From the NCBI RefSeq assembly GCF_900109205.1, contig NZ_FNZB01000016.1:8904-14370 (forward strand): 5,467 bases of DNA. The letters run 5' to 3'. This document shows positions 1 to 5,424 of the stretch, piece by piece; position 1 is the first letter of the stretch; the number at the start of each line of letters is the position of its first letter. Made by a program: the position numbers and the translations under genes. The DNA comes from Sphingomonas sp. OV641 (GTDB lineage Bacteria > Pseudomonadota > Alphaproteobacteria > Sphingomonadales > Sphingomonadaceae). The notes under the pieces were generated by a model. That model saw nothing but the letters and a program-made list of their open reading frames with translations, searched no databases and was not told where the DNA came from.

Positions 1-8
1 CTGCAGTT

Positions 9-1214
9 CTAGGATACCAAACGGCCCGCGCACGCTTTCTGGACGGTCAACAGCTTGGCGTAGAAGAAGGTGCGTACCCGCGCGGTGTGCCGTTCGGTGA
101 GAGTCGCAAACAGACCACAGGCAAAAACTGCAAGTGCGAGCGTAGCGCCAACAAGTGCGATGTTGCCCGCCGTTGGTGGTAAGCGCTCAGAGCCCACTAA
201 CAACGCTGCGGCGAATGCCATGATTGGAAAGTGCATGGCATAGAGTGAAAAGCTGGCTTTTGCTCCATAACCGGCGAACGGTCGCAACCAGCGCGGCGTT
301 GGCGGATTCGCTCGTAGCAATATATATAGAAAAAGTGCGAATGCGCCCGCCAGTGCCAGTTCAAGGCCCTCCAGTCCGACAACCCGCACAACGATAAGTA
401 TTGCCGGTAATATGCTGCTCGCAATGATCAGCCAGGTGCGGCCAATCGGTGATCGGGGAAAATCGGTCAGATGCGTTTTGGTCATACCATGAAGCGCAGC
501 ACCACAAAGCCAACAAGCAAAGCCGATCAGCATGAATGGCGTAATCCAGGCCAGACCGATAAAAATTAAGAAGATTGACGGGCGACGTTGCCTCCAACTG
601 ACGACAATGGCCGGAAACCAGATGTAAAACCAGAATTCATAAGCGAGGCTCCAAAGTGGTCCGTTAGTGCCGAACGGCGCAACCACGATGCCCTGCAAGA
701 AGAGAATGTTGCCTAGCAGCACATGCCACTCGAGCGCGCCGACGACATCCTTGCGCAGCACGTAAGTCTCGGTCGTGCCGAGATGGGTCGATGACTCGAG
801 GGCGTAGAGGCCCACCGCGTCGAGCGCTCCACCGATCACCAATGCCGGCACTAGCACGACCAGCAATCGCGCAAGGCGGTCGATCAGGTAGCTTGACCAA
901 TGCCAATCCCCGATCCGTCTGTCGATACTGCGCGCGATCCAGAAGCCGCTGAGCACGAAGAAAAGAATGACGCTTGCATGCGCATAACCAGCCAAAAAAT
1001 AGCCGGCCGAAGCCGCGACCGAGGCTTGCCCGCAATAATCTTCGATGAGGAGATACCAAGCATGTGCGAACGCGACTACGACTGCCAGGACACAGCGCAT
1101 GGCATCCATAACCGCAAAAGCGCCCTGACCCGACTTCTGGTCGCCGCGCTCCATGTCTTGCCCAGATTTGGTCGAAAAGCCGTCTCCGCGGCGCGCATCC
1201 GTTGTATCCCCCAT
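9..1214 (-). CDS. Acyltransferase-3 family (OafA/YrhL-like) integral membrane protein
   Basis: This is a 401-residue, strongly hydrophobic protein of the acyltransferase-3 family. These enzymes move acetyl or other acyl groups onto cell-surface sugars or lipids at the inner membrane. Visible signatures are R40 and H51, which fit the family R-x10-H motif, the 'FFVLSGFWIARS' segment at 85-96, 'GPLWSLAYEFWFY' at 185-197 and 'SFSLYAMHFPIM' near 321-332. About ten membrane segments can be drawn, and the length is normal. The start is uncertain. No clear Shine-Dalgarno site precedes the ATG at 1214, the first 35 residues are charged and unlike the family, and M21, M36 or M39 could be the true start. 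The gene is AT-richer than its neighbours (about 52% GC by hand count over 301-600), which suggests separate acquisition. The acceptor is unknown. The family is clear, the substrate is not. Confidence 0.9.
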   Translation of the reverse strand: MGDTTDARRGDGFSTKSGQDMERGDQKSGQGAFAVMDAMRCVLAVVVAFAHAWYLLIEDYCGQASVAASAGYFLAGYAHASVILFFVLSGFWIARSIDRRIGDWHWSSYLIDRLARLLVVLVPALVIGGALDAVGLYALESSTHLGTTETYVLRKDVVGALEWHVLLGNILFLQGIVVAPFGTNGPLWSLAYEFWFYIWFPAIVVSWRQRRPSIFLIFIGLAWITPFMLIGFACWLCGAALHGMTKTHLTDFPRSPIGRTWLIIASSILPAILIVVRVVGLEGLELALAGAFALFLYILLRANPPTPRWLRPFAGYGAKASFSLYAMHFPIMAFAAALLVGSERLPPTAGNIALVGATLALAVFACGLFATLTERHTARVRTFFYAKLLTVQKACAGRLVS

Positions 1215-1291
1215 GCATACGATACGACGGCAGATCGCTTACCCCTCAAACTCGTGCCTTCTTTTTTGCCGAACAGGGTGGGGCCAAGCTG

Positions 1292-1560
1292 TTACGACAG
1301 CGATGCTGCCCGTTGGCGGGCGCGATAGAGACGCGTTTCGGCCGCCTTCTCGCTTATGTCGAGTATCAGTGCGGTTTCGACTTGGCTGATGCCCTCGATA
1401 GTCCGGAGGACCAGCGATTCCTTCAAGGTCGTTGGCAACACGGCGATGGCACGTGTCGCCCGGTCCAGTTCCTGTCGATTGGCTACGGCGTCTTCAATCG
1501 CGTTTCGGTCTCCCGGGACAGCCTCGGCCTCCCTGCCAATTGGCACCGCCAATGACAAAT
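1292..1560 (-). pseudogene. ECF RNA polymerase sigma factor, C-terminal (region 4) remnant
   Basis: This is the 3' part of an ECF-type sigma-70 factor. The recognisable sequence begins around 'LSLAVPIG' and continues through 'LPTTLKESLVLRTIEGIS' into the helix-turn-helix, ending 'SEKAAETRLYRARQRAASLS' and a TAA stop. That covers region 4, which contacts the -35 element. Region 2, which binds the -10 element and core polymerase, is absent: upstream the frame runs straight into the remains of a copper-binding protein gene. The open frame itself extends back to an ATG at 1624, giving 110 residues, but the first 20 or so belong to the other gene and no ribosome binding site precedes that ATG. Without region 2 it cannot act as a normal sigma factor. 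An isolated region 4 could still bind DNA, but there is no evidence that it is made. A deletion fusing two neighbouring genes is the simplest explanation. Confidence 0.75.
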
Positions 1561-1565
1561 TGCCG

Positions 1566-1682
1566 CACGGCGTGCTGGCCACCCATTTAAGGCAATGGTT
1601 CATCGCCATGTGAAGGCAGGGCACATGGCATTCGTGGCAGGGCGTCCATGCACGCCTTCATGTCGGGGTTGATCTGGTGCAT
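1566..1682 (-). pseudogene. Csp-like four-helix-bundle copper-binding protein, 5' remnant with frameshifts
   Basis: The reading frame starts with 'MHQINPDMKACMDA' after a strong GGAGG site and stops after 31 codons. Shifting by one base after codon 14, at the C run complementary to 1640-1642, gives 'CHECHVPCLHMAMNHCL'. A second shift near 1586-1590 gives 'MGGQHA'. Joined, these read as the first helix and a half of a DUF326/Csp-type cysteine-rich protein, a family that stores or sequesters Cu(I) with cysteines lining a four-helix bundle. From memory, family members are about 105-135 residues, so roughly two thirds is missing. The sequence then changes to sigma-factor coding sequence around 1550-1575. 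One inserted C and one lost base explain the two shifts. Either true decay or base-calling errors could cause them, but the loss of the 3' two thirds is not an error of that kind. The gene lies 89 bp downstream of DUF4396 on the same strand and was probably co-transcribed with it. Confidence 0.75.
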
Positions 1683-1689
1683 CTCTCTA

Positions 1690-1694
1690 CCTCC
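1690..1694 (-). promoter_or_regulatory. Shine-Dalgarno site of the Csp-like remnant
   Basis: On the minus strand GGAGG stands seven bases before the ATG at 1682. It is a near-ideal ribosome binding site. It confirms that the short frame beginning MHQINPDMK is a real former gene start and not a chance frame in the tail of another gene. Confidence 0.75.
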
Positions 1695-1771
1695 GTGTGA
1701 GTCCCCGCCTGCCCCTGATACGCGCGCCGCGGAATCACCCCTTGTCGCGATCTCCGTCGATCGAGGCGATG

Positions 1772-2656
1772 CTACATCGCCCATCGGCCGAACAGCGTTG
1801 CAACTATGATGCCCGCGCCAAGCATTAGGAGCGTCAGCGCCGTCATCGCGACGATCTGCGGTCCGGTCACGCGCGGGCCCGTCCCCATGCCGCTCATCCC
1901 TGCCATCGCATCGTGCTTCATGTCCGGCATCGGCGTAGCCGATTGCCGGTCCGCGGCGACCTCGTGCCCGCCATGCCCGAGTACGCGCACCGTGCCCATG
2001 CCGTGCTTCAACCGGACGCCGACAAGCCAAAGGTTGATAGGGTAGGCAACGGCGAAGCCGACAAGCGTCGCAAGCGACATGACGCCCCAAAAGCGAAGCG
2101 AGTTGGCGTGCATCGCAGCCATGTCCCGGCTCATCAACACCACCATCGTCGGGATCATGCCGGCCATAACGGCATTCATCGAAAGCCATTCGGGGATGAA
2201 CGACATGCGAAGCGCCCCCCAATAGGAACCGCCCGCCATGTCGCGCATGAACAGCGCCTGGAAAATCAGCAGCCCGAACGCGAAGCCGAACACATATTCC
2301 GCAATCACGTCCTGCCACATCGGCAGGCCGAGTGCCGTGGTGATCGCGGCCGCGGCGATGACGCCGGTCGCGTCACCCGCCATGCAATGAATGGCCGACC
2401 CGAACGCCTGCTTCCAGAGCGGCCGAACGAAGTCCTCGTGCCGCTCGTTCGCCGGTTCCTGGCAGGACAGGACATAGGCCGCGGCCATGATCGGGCCGCC
2501 GTAGAGCGTGACCAGCAGCCACCCCCATTTCATCACCCGCAACTCGGGGTTGCGGGTGAAGGCATCCCACGCGACGTAAGCGACCGATATCGCGGTCAGC
2601 ACGAACCATCCGATCAACACGGCGTCGAGCCAGGGGGCCGGGGAAGGCATCGTCAT
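1772..2656 (-). CDS. DUF4396 domain integral membrane protein
   Basis: This is a 294-residue polytopic membrane protein that I recognise as DUF4396, a family of unknown biochemical function. About seven membrane segments can be placed near residues 12-30, 43-63, 95-115, 119-136, 158-175, 190-210 and 268-288. The most family-like stretch is 'WKQAFGSAIHCMAGDATG' at 81-98, with H90, C91 and D95 as possible metal or functional residues. The loop at about 218-258, between the last two segments, is rich in Met and His ('PMPDMKHDAMAGMSGMG'), a composition common in periplasmic copper-handling proteins. The ATG at 2656 is preceded by AGGAG with a seven-base spacer. An inverted repeat overlaps this ribosome site. 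The gene appears intact and is followed by a copper-binding-protein remnant, which suggests a role in copper homeostasis. That role is inferred from context only. Confidence 0.85.
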   Translation of the reverse strand: MTMPSPAPWLDAVLIGWFVLTAISVAYVAWDAFTRNPELRVMKWGWLLVTLYGGPIMAAAYVLSCQEPANERHEDFVRPLWKQAFGSAIHCMAGDATGVIAAAAITTALGLPMWQDVIAEYVFGFAFGLLIFQALFMRDMAGGSYWGALRMSFIPEWLSMNAVMAGMIPTMVVLMSRDMAAMHANSLRFWGVMSLATLVGFAVAYPINLWLVGVRLKHGMGTVRVLGHGGHEVAADRQSATPMPDMKHDAMAGMSGMGTGPRVTGPQIVAMTALTLLMLGAGIIVATLFGRWAM

Positions 2657-2664
2657 GGCAGCTC

Positions 2665-2683
2665 TCCTCTACATGCTAGAGGA
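2665..2683 (-). promoter_or_regulatory. Inverted repeat overlapping the DUF4396 ribosome binding site
   Basis: TCCTCTA-CATGC-TAGAGGA is a perfect 7-bp inverted repeat with a 5-nt spacer, lying 8 bases upstream of the DUF4396 start codon. On the minus-strand transcript, the arm nearer the gene contains part of the AGGAG ribosome site. If it forms in RNA it would hide that site. As DNA it could equally be an operator. The symmetry is directly seen; any function is inference. Confidence 0.45.
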
Positions 2684-2692
2684 TACGTGGCT

Positions 2693-2716
2693 CCCCGCGC
2701 CAGCCCTCGCGCGGGG
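2693..2716 (-). terminator. GC-rich hairpin after the nuclease-like gene (possible terminator)
   Basis: CCCCGCGC-CAGCCCTC-GCGCGGGG is a perfect 8-bp stem of only G and C with an 8-nt loop. It begins four bases beyond the TGA stop (2721-2723) of the nuclease-like gene. Position and stability suit an intrinsic terminator or a transcript-end stabiliser. On the minus strand no run of T follows it, so it is not a classical rho-independent terminator, and read-through into DUF4396 is possible. Confidence 0.5.
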
Positions 2717-2720
2717 CGTG

Positions 2721-4034
2721 TCAGGCGAGCTTGCTGGATACGGCCTTGATCGCCTTCAGCCCCGATCCGAACCGCGCGATGGCCTCGCGGTTCCTCTCCA
2801 GCTCGCCGTAAGGGAGGTAGGATATGTCGAGGTCGGCGACGCGGCTGAACGCGGGCCGCTGCAATTGCGCACGAACGTCCGCCTCGCGCGCGTCGGGCGC
2901 GACGAGGAACAGTCCCGCGGTCGCGTGAAGGTCGCTACCGCTCAAGGCCAGGTCGAGCATCCTGACGATGCCCGAATAGATCGACGTCGAATGCTCCACC
3001 TCGAACGCTGCGGCGACGTGATCGCCGGCCTTTTCAAGCCACAGCACGTCGATCAGCCGGATGGAATCAGCGCCCTTCGACCTCGCGATCGTCTCGGGCA
3101 AGCGCTCAAGGCACCCTGCGCCCAAGGGCGATCCGTTGAAGGCTCGGCTGCGATCGTTTGCGGCGATCCATACGTCATAGCCGAGTGCCAAGCCTAGATC
3201 GCGAAGCCATGCCTGAATTTCGGTATGGGTGCGCTCGTTCTCGCCTTCACGCTGCGCGGCCTTGCTAAGCGTGCGCGCCTCTTCGCGCGCCGCCTCGAGC
3301 CGCTGCCCCCAGCTCGCCAGAGCCGCGCCGCTCACGTCGAGCGGCGGGGCCGGGTAGCGATCGGAGCCGATGTCGAACAGCAAGCCGCCGATCGCGCCCA
3401 AGTCGTTCGATAAAAGGTCGCGGAAGCGGTCGTTGAGGTCGAGGATGCCGGTTCGCATCGCTAGGAAATGCTCCCAGCTCCCAAGCTTCACGTTCGCCCC
3501 CGTCAGCGCGTTGTAACCCTTGACGATCGCGGTGTTGAAGGGCGGCACCAGCGTCGGGTGAAGGAAGTAGAGGAGGTTGGCGACAGCAGGCCCAAGCCCC
3601 TTGATCTTCAGGCGGTCGATCGCGTGGATATGGCCGATGATCTCCTCGGCCGTGTCGCAACACGAACAGGCGTCTAGCAGGCGGCCGAACGCGCGCTGGT
3701 TCTCGGGGCTCTCGTATATGTCGGGGATGCGCAGCTTCGGTTTCCAGAGGAACGCATGGTCCGCACCTTTGAAGATTTGGCGCTGTTCGGCAACGGAATG
3801 GACGACGGTTTCGAGCGACGATCCGCGATAGGCGACGCCAAACGAACCGCGCTCGATCTCGCCGACGACCTGGGTGATACCGCGCCGGATCGAACGAAAA
3901 TTCTTCAGCCGCTCGTCCCACAGGAACCAGCTTCGATAGGTCGCGCCCGGATCGTCACGCCAACGGGTAATGAGCCGACGCACAAGGCCGTCGTGATCCT
4001 CTTTGGTAGTTATTTGATCAAGTTGCGCGGCCAT
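2721..4034 (-). CDS. Predicted nuclease: helix-hairpin-helix region plus PD-(D/E)XK-like domain
   Basis: I do not recognise a named family for this intact 437-residue protein. Residues 1-120 are alpha-helical with no motif I can name. Residues 143-180 resemble the helix-hairpin-helix and following segment of HhH-GPD DNA glycosylases: 'IKGLGPAVANLLYFL', then 'PFNTAIVKGYNALTG'. N167 falls where those enzymes carry their catalytic Asp, so glycosylase activity is doubtful and DNA binding likelier. Residues 235-268 are a charged helical linker. Residues 269-365 look like a restriction-endonuclease fold: E272 in 'HTEIQ', D329 in 'RLIDVLWL', and E345-x-E347 in 'AAFEVEHSTSIYSG'. E-x-E in place of E-x-K is known from BamHI. 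The start ATG at 4034 has a GGGGG run about 15 bases upstream, a weak site. No methylase or helicase partner lies beside it. It may be a solitary DNA-defence or repair enzyme; the exact role is open. Confidence 0.75.
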   Translation of the reverse strand: MAAQLDQITTKEDHDGLVRRLITRWRDDPGATYRSWFLWDERLKNFRSIRRGITQVVGEIERGSFGVAYRGSSLETVVHSVAEQRQIFKGADHAFLWKPKLRIPDIYESPENQRAFGRLLDACSCCDTAEEIIGHIHAIDRLKIKGLGPAVANLLYFLHPTLVPPFNTAIVKGYNALTGANVKLGSWEHFLAMRTGILDLNDRFRDLLSNDLGAIGGLLFDIGSDRYPAPPLDVSGAALASWGQRLEAAREEARTLSKAAQREGENERTHTEIQAWLRDLGLALGYDVWIAANDRSRAFNGSPLGAGCLERLPETIARSKGADSIRLIDVLWLEKAGDHVAAAFEVEHSTSIYSGIVRMLDLALSGSDLHATAGLFLVAPDAREADVRAQLQRPAFSRVADLDISYLPYGELERNREAIARFGSGLKAIKAVSSKLA

Positions 4035-4246
4035 GTTGTCGTTGCGATGCCCCCTTCGTTAAAGCGAGACCTAAGCCGCCGGTCGGCCAGCGTCGAGCCG
4101 TTCCGTTAAGTGGACCGTTACTTCGCTCGGGCTGAACGTACCGATTTTGCAACGGTGCAGACGCTTGGTGGCACGATGAGCCGTGAGGGGAACGTCCGCC
4201 GCTACGTATTGACCAAAGTAAGCAAATTTGCGGGAAGCGCTGAATC
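4035..4246. other. Divergent intergenic region between the nuclease-like gene and the DUF2231 remnant
   Basis: This 212-bp gap must hold the promoters of both flanking genes, because they point away from each other. I found no convincing -35/-10 pair on either strand. The plus strand has TTGACC at 4209-4214 but no matching -10 hexamer at a sensible distance. A GGAAC element near 4189, reminiscent of ECF -35 sites, also lacks a correctly spaced partner. A short perfect palindrome, GCAAATTTGC, lies at 4222-4231. No coding remnant was recognised. Confidence 0.4.
4222..4231. repeat. Short palindrome upstream of the DUF2231 remnant
   Basis: GCAAATTTGC is a perfect 10-bp palindrome, 15 bases before the ATG at 4247. 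It could be a repressor half-site pair, but its flanks do not extend the symmetry and a 10-mer of this kind may arise by chance. Confidence 0.25.
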
Positions 4247-4586
4247 ATGCGGACTTCGAAGCTGACTTTGCTGGCGGCGGCACTGGCGCTCGGCATGGCG
4301 ATGGGTCGTGGGCACGATGAGGCCGCAACCAAAAACAAGACCTTCGGACAGCGCTTAGCAAGCTGGCTCGGTTGCCTGCACACGGTGGTGATTCACTTTC
4401 CGATCGCCTTGATCATCGGTGCGTTCGCAGTGGAGCTACTCGGGCTTTGGCGGCGCAAGCCTTTACCGAGATACGGCACGCGTCATGCTTGTCGTCGGCT
4501 CGGTAGGCGCGATCATCGCCATCGCCGTCCAGGGTTGGCTAGGGGGTTCTTTCATGCATGGCGGCCTCGACCATCTCGCGTTCTGA
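4247..4586 (+). pseudogene. DUF2231-type small membrane protein, frameshifted and probably internally deleted
   Basis: The first frame gives a signal-like N-terminus (residues 1-20), a short polar stretch, then 'LHTVVIHFPIALIIGAF' at 44-60 and 'ELLGLWRRKP' at 63-72. The H-F-P-I-A-L core is the DUF2231 hallmark. After KP (codon ending 4462) the frame continues as an unrelated Arg-rich tail. Skipping T4463 and reading from 4464 gives 'YRDTARVMLVVGSVGAI' and then 'AVQGWLGGSFMHGGLDHLAF' with TGA at 4584-4586. A one-base gain or two-base loss therefore broke it. Even after repair it is about 112 residues. Relatives I remember are near 170-180, with another membrane hairpin between 'VVGS' and 'QGWLGG', so an internal deletion is likely. 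GGGAAG upstream of the ATG is a weak ribosome site. The family is of unknown function and often lies near copper or heavy-metal genes. Confidence 0.75.
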
Positions 4587-4598
4587 CGTCAGCCGCTG

Positions 4599-4623
4599 CT
4601 CCATATTGATGCGTCAAATGGAG
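4599..4623 (+). promoter_or_regulatory. Bulged 10-bp hairpin between the DUF2231 remnant and the NTF2-like gene
   Basis: The arms CTCCAT-(A)-TTGA and TCAA-ATGGAG pair over 10 bp, with one bulged A at 4605 and a four-base loop TGCG, which fits the stable UNCG tetraloop pattern in RNA. It lies 13 nt after the DUF2231 stop and 41 nt before the NTF2-like start. It could end transcription of the upstream gene, protect a processed transcript, or be an operator. The next T-rich stretch (4643-4651) is about 20 nt downstream, too far for a classical terminator. Confidence 0.5.
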
Positions 4624-4663
4624 ATATCCTAAGGTCGGCTAATTTTGTTTTGGGAGATGATAA

Positions 4664-5134
4664 ATGAGCACCTGCGTGAAGATGATTATAGCGGTGTCGA
4701 TCGCTCTTCCTGCCGCAGCGTGGGCGCAGTCAGACGCCCGCACCACTGACACACGTGCCGTGGCGGCGGCGCTGTCACAGTATAAGGACGCGATCGAAAA
4801 GCTTGACGCTGCTGGAACCGAGCAACTGTTCACGACCGACGCGCGGGTTTTCGAGACAGGAGCATCTGAGGGCAGCTACGCCACCTACCTGGCTCATCAT
4901 CTCGGTCCCGAGCTGAAGCAGTTCAAATCGTTCCGCTTCTCCGACTACAAGGTTGACGTCCGCTTCGAAGGGTCGGTTGCCCTTGCGACCGAGACCTACC
5001 GTTACCGGATCGAGCCAAAAACCGGTGAGGCCGTCGAACGACTCGGCGTCGCCACAAGCGTGCTTAAGAAGATGAACGGACGATGGAAGATCGTGTCCAT
5101 GCACAACAGCGCTCGGAAACTGAAGGGCACCTAA
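4664..5134 (+). CDS. Secreted NTF2-like (SnoaL/DUF4440-type) protein
   Basis: This is a 156-residue intact protein. Residues 1-21 form a signal peptide: K6, then a hydrophobic core, then 'PAAAWA' before Q22. The mature protein is therefore probably periplasmic. The rest reads as a single NTF2-like cone fold: helix 'ALSQYKDAIEKLDAAGTEQLF' split near 36-56, then 'VFETGASEGSYATYLAHHLG', 'FKSFRFSDYKVDVRFEG', 'ALATETYRYRIE' and the closing strands 'GVATSVLKKMNGRWKIVSMH'. Length suits the family. GGGAG at 4652-4656 with a seven-base spacer supports the ATG at 4664. The family includes enzymes and simple ligand binders, and no catalytic set can be assigned. Relatives I recall lie beside copper-resistance genes in sphingomonads, so a role in metal stress is inferred. 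Its TAA stop overlaps the end of the opposing MnmE fragment. Confidence 0.85.
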   Translation: MSTCVKMIIAVSIALPAAAWAQSDARTTDTRAVAAALSQYKDAIEKLDAAGTEQLFTTDARVFETGASEGSYATYLAHHLGPELKQFKSFRFSDYKVDVRFEGSVALATETYRYRIEPKTGEAVERLGVATSVLKKMNGRWKIVSMHNSARKLKGT

Positions 5135-5424
5135 CGGATTGCCGGCAGAGACTGTCGCGTGAACGTTTTTGGCACGTGCGTGCGGTCCGGGTCGTCCGCC
5201 CGTGCATGGACGGCGATCATGCCGGAAGCTGGGGGCGGATCATCCCCCAGCCATAGCACCAGGTCGGCGGCTGCCATGCTCTCGCGCGCACGCTCCACCC
5301 CGATGGCTTCAATCGGATCGCTCGTGTCGGTGCGCCCCGCGGTGTCTGTGAAGACCCATGCCAGCCCGCCCCGCTCGACCGGCGCCTCGATCCGATCGCG
5401 CGTCGTGCCGGCAATTCGCAGCAC
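5131..5424 (-). pseudogene. mnmE: MnmE (TrmE) tRNA-modification GTPase, G-domain fragment
   Basis: Intact MnmE is a GTPase of about 420-455 residues that works with MnmG to modify U34 of certain tRNAs. Only about 95 residues of its G domain are here. They include 'AGTTRDRIEAPVERGG' (switch I, G2), 'VFTDTAG' (G3), 'DPIEAIGVERARESMAAADLVLWLGDD' split around 36-62, and 'AVHARAD' where the G4 N-K-x-D motif would lie. The P-loop that should precede 'AGTTRD' is missing: upstream codons read 'AHPWIGNPVLRI' and, further back, a stop. Downstream, after the A run complementary to 5167-5171, a one-base shift would give 'VHATVSAG', matching the family's 'AVSA' segment. The coding then stops against the NTF2-like gene. 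A core gene reduced to a piece marks a recombination scar. The functional copy should be elsewhere. Confidence 0.8.

Noticed and set aside
1..6. CTGCAG (PstI recognition sequence) at the very first bases
   Set aside because: It may mean the window begins at a cloning site, but a six-base site can occur by chance and says nothing about biology.
123..126. Cysteines C123, C125 and C126 of the nuclease-like protein (residue numbers) as an iron-sulfur site like that of EndoIII/MutY
   Set aside because: They precede the HhH region and lack the C-x6-C-x2-C-x5-C spacing that follows it in those enzymes.
1587..2318. Long minus-strand frame of 243 codons ending in the Csp-like sequence
   Set aside because: Only its last 31 codons are meaningful (the Csp-like start with its own GGAGG site). 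The rest is an Arg/Gly/His-rich shadow of DUF4396.
1913..2749. Open frame of 278 codons on the plus strand
   Set aside because: It is antisense to DUF4396, rich in Arg, His, Pro and Gly as expected of a GC-rich shadow frame, and has no recognisable domain. DUF4396 on the other strand is clearly coding.
3265..3921. 218-codon frame inside the nuclease-like gene, same strand
   Set aside because: It is a shadow frame with Arg/Pro-rich composition. The 437-codon frame shows coherent domains.
4094..4129. Possible hairpin with CGAGC/GCTCG and AAGT/ACTT arms in the divergent intergenic region
   Set aside because: The arms are short, the internal loop is strongly asymmetric and the loop is large. 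It is not stable enough to report as an element.
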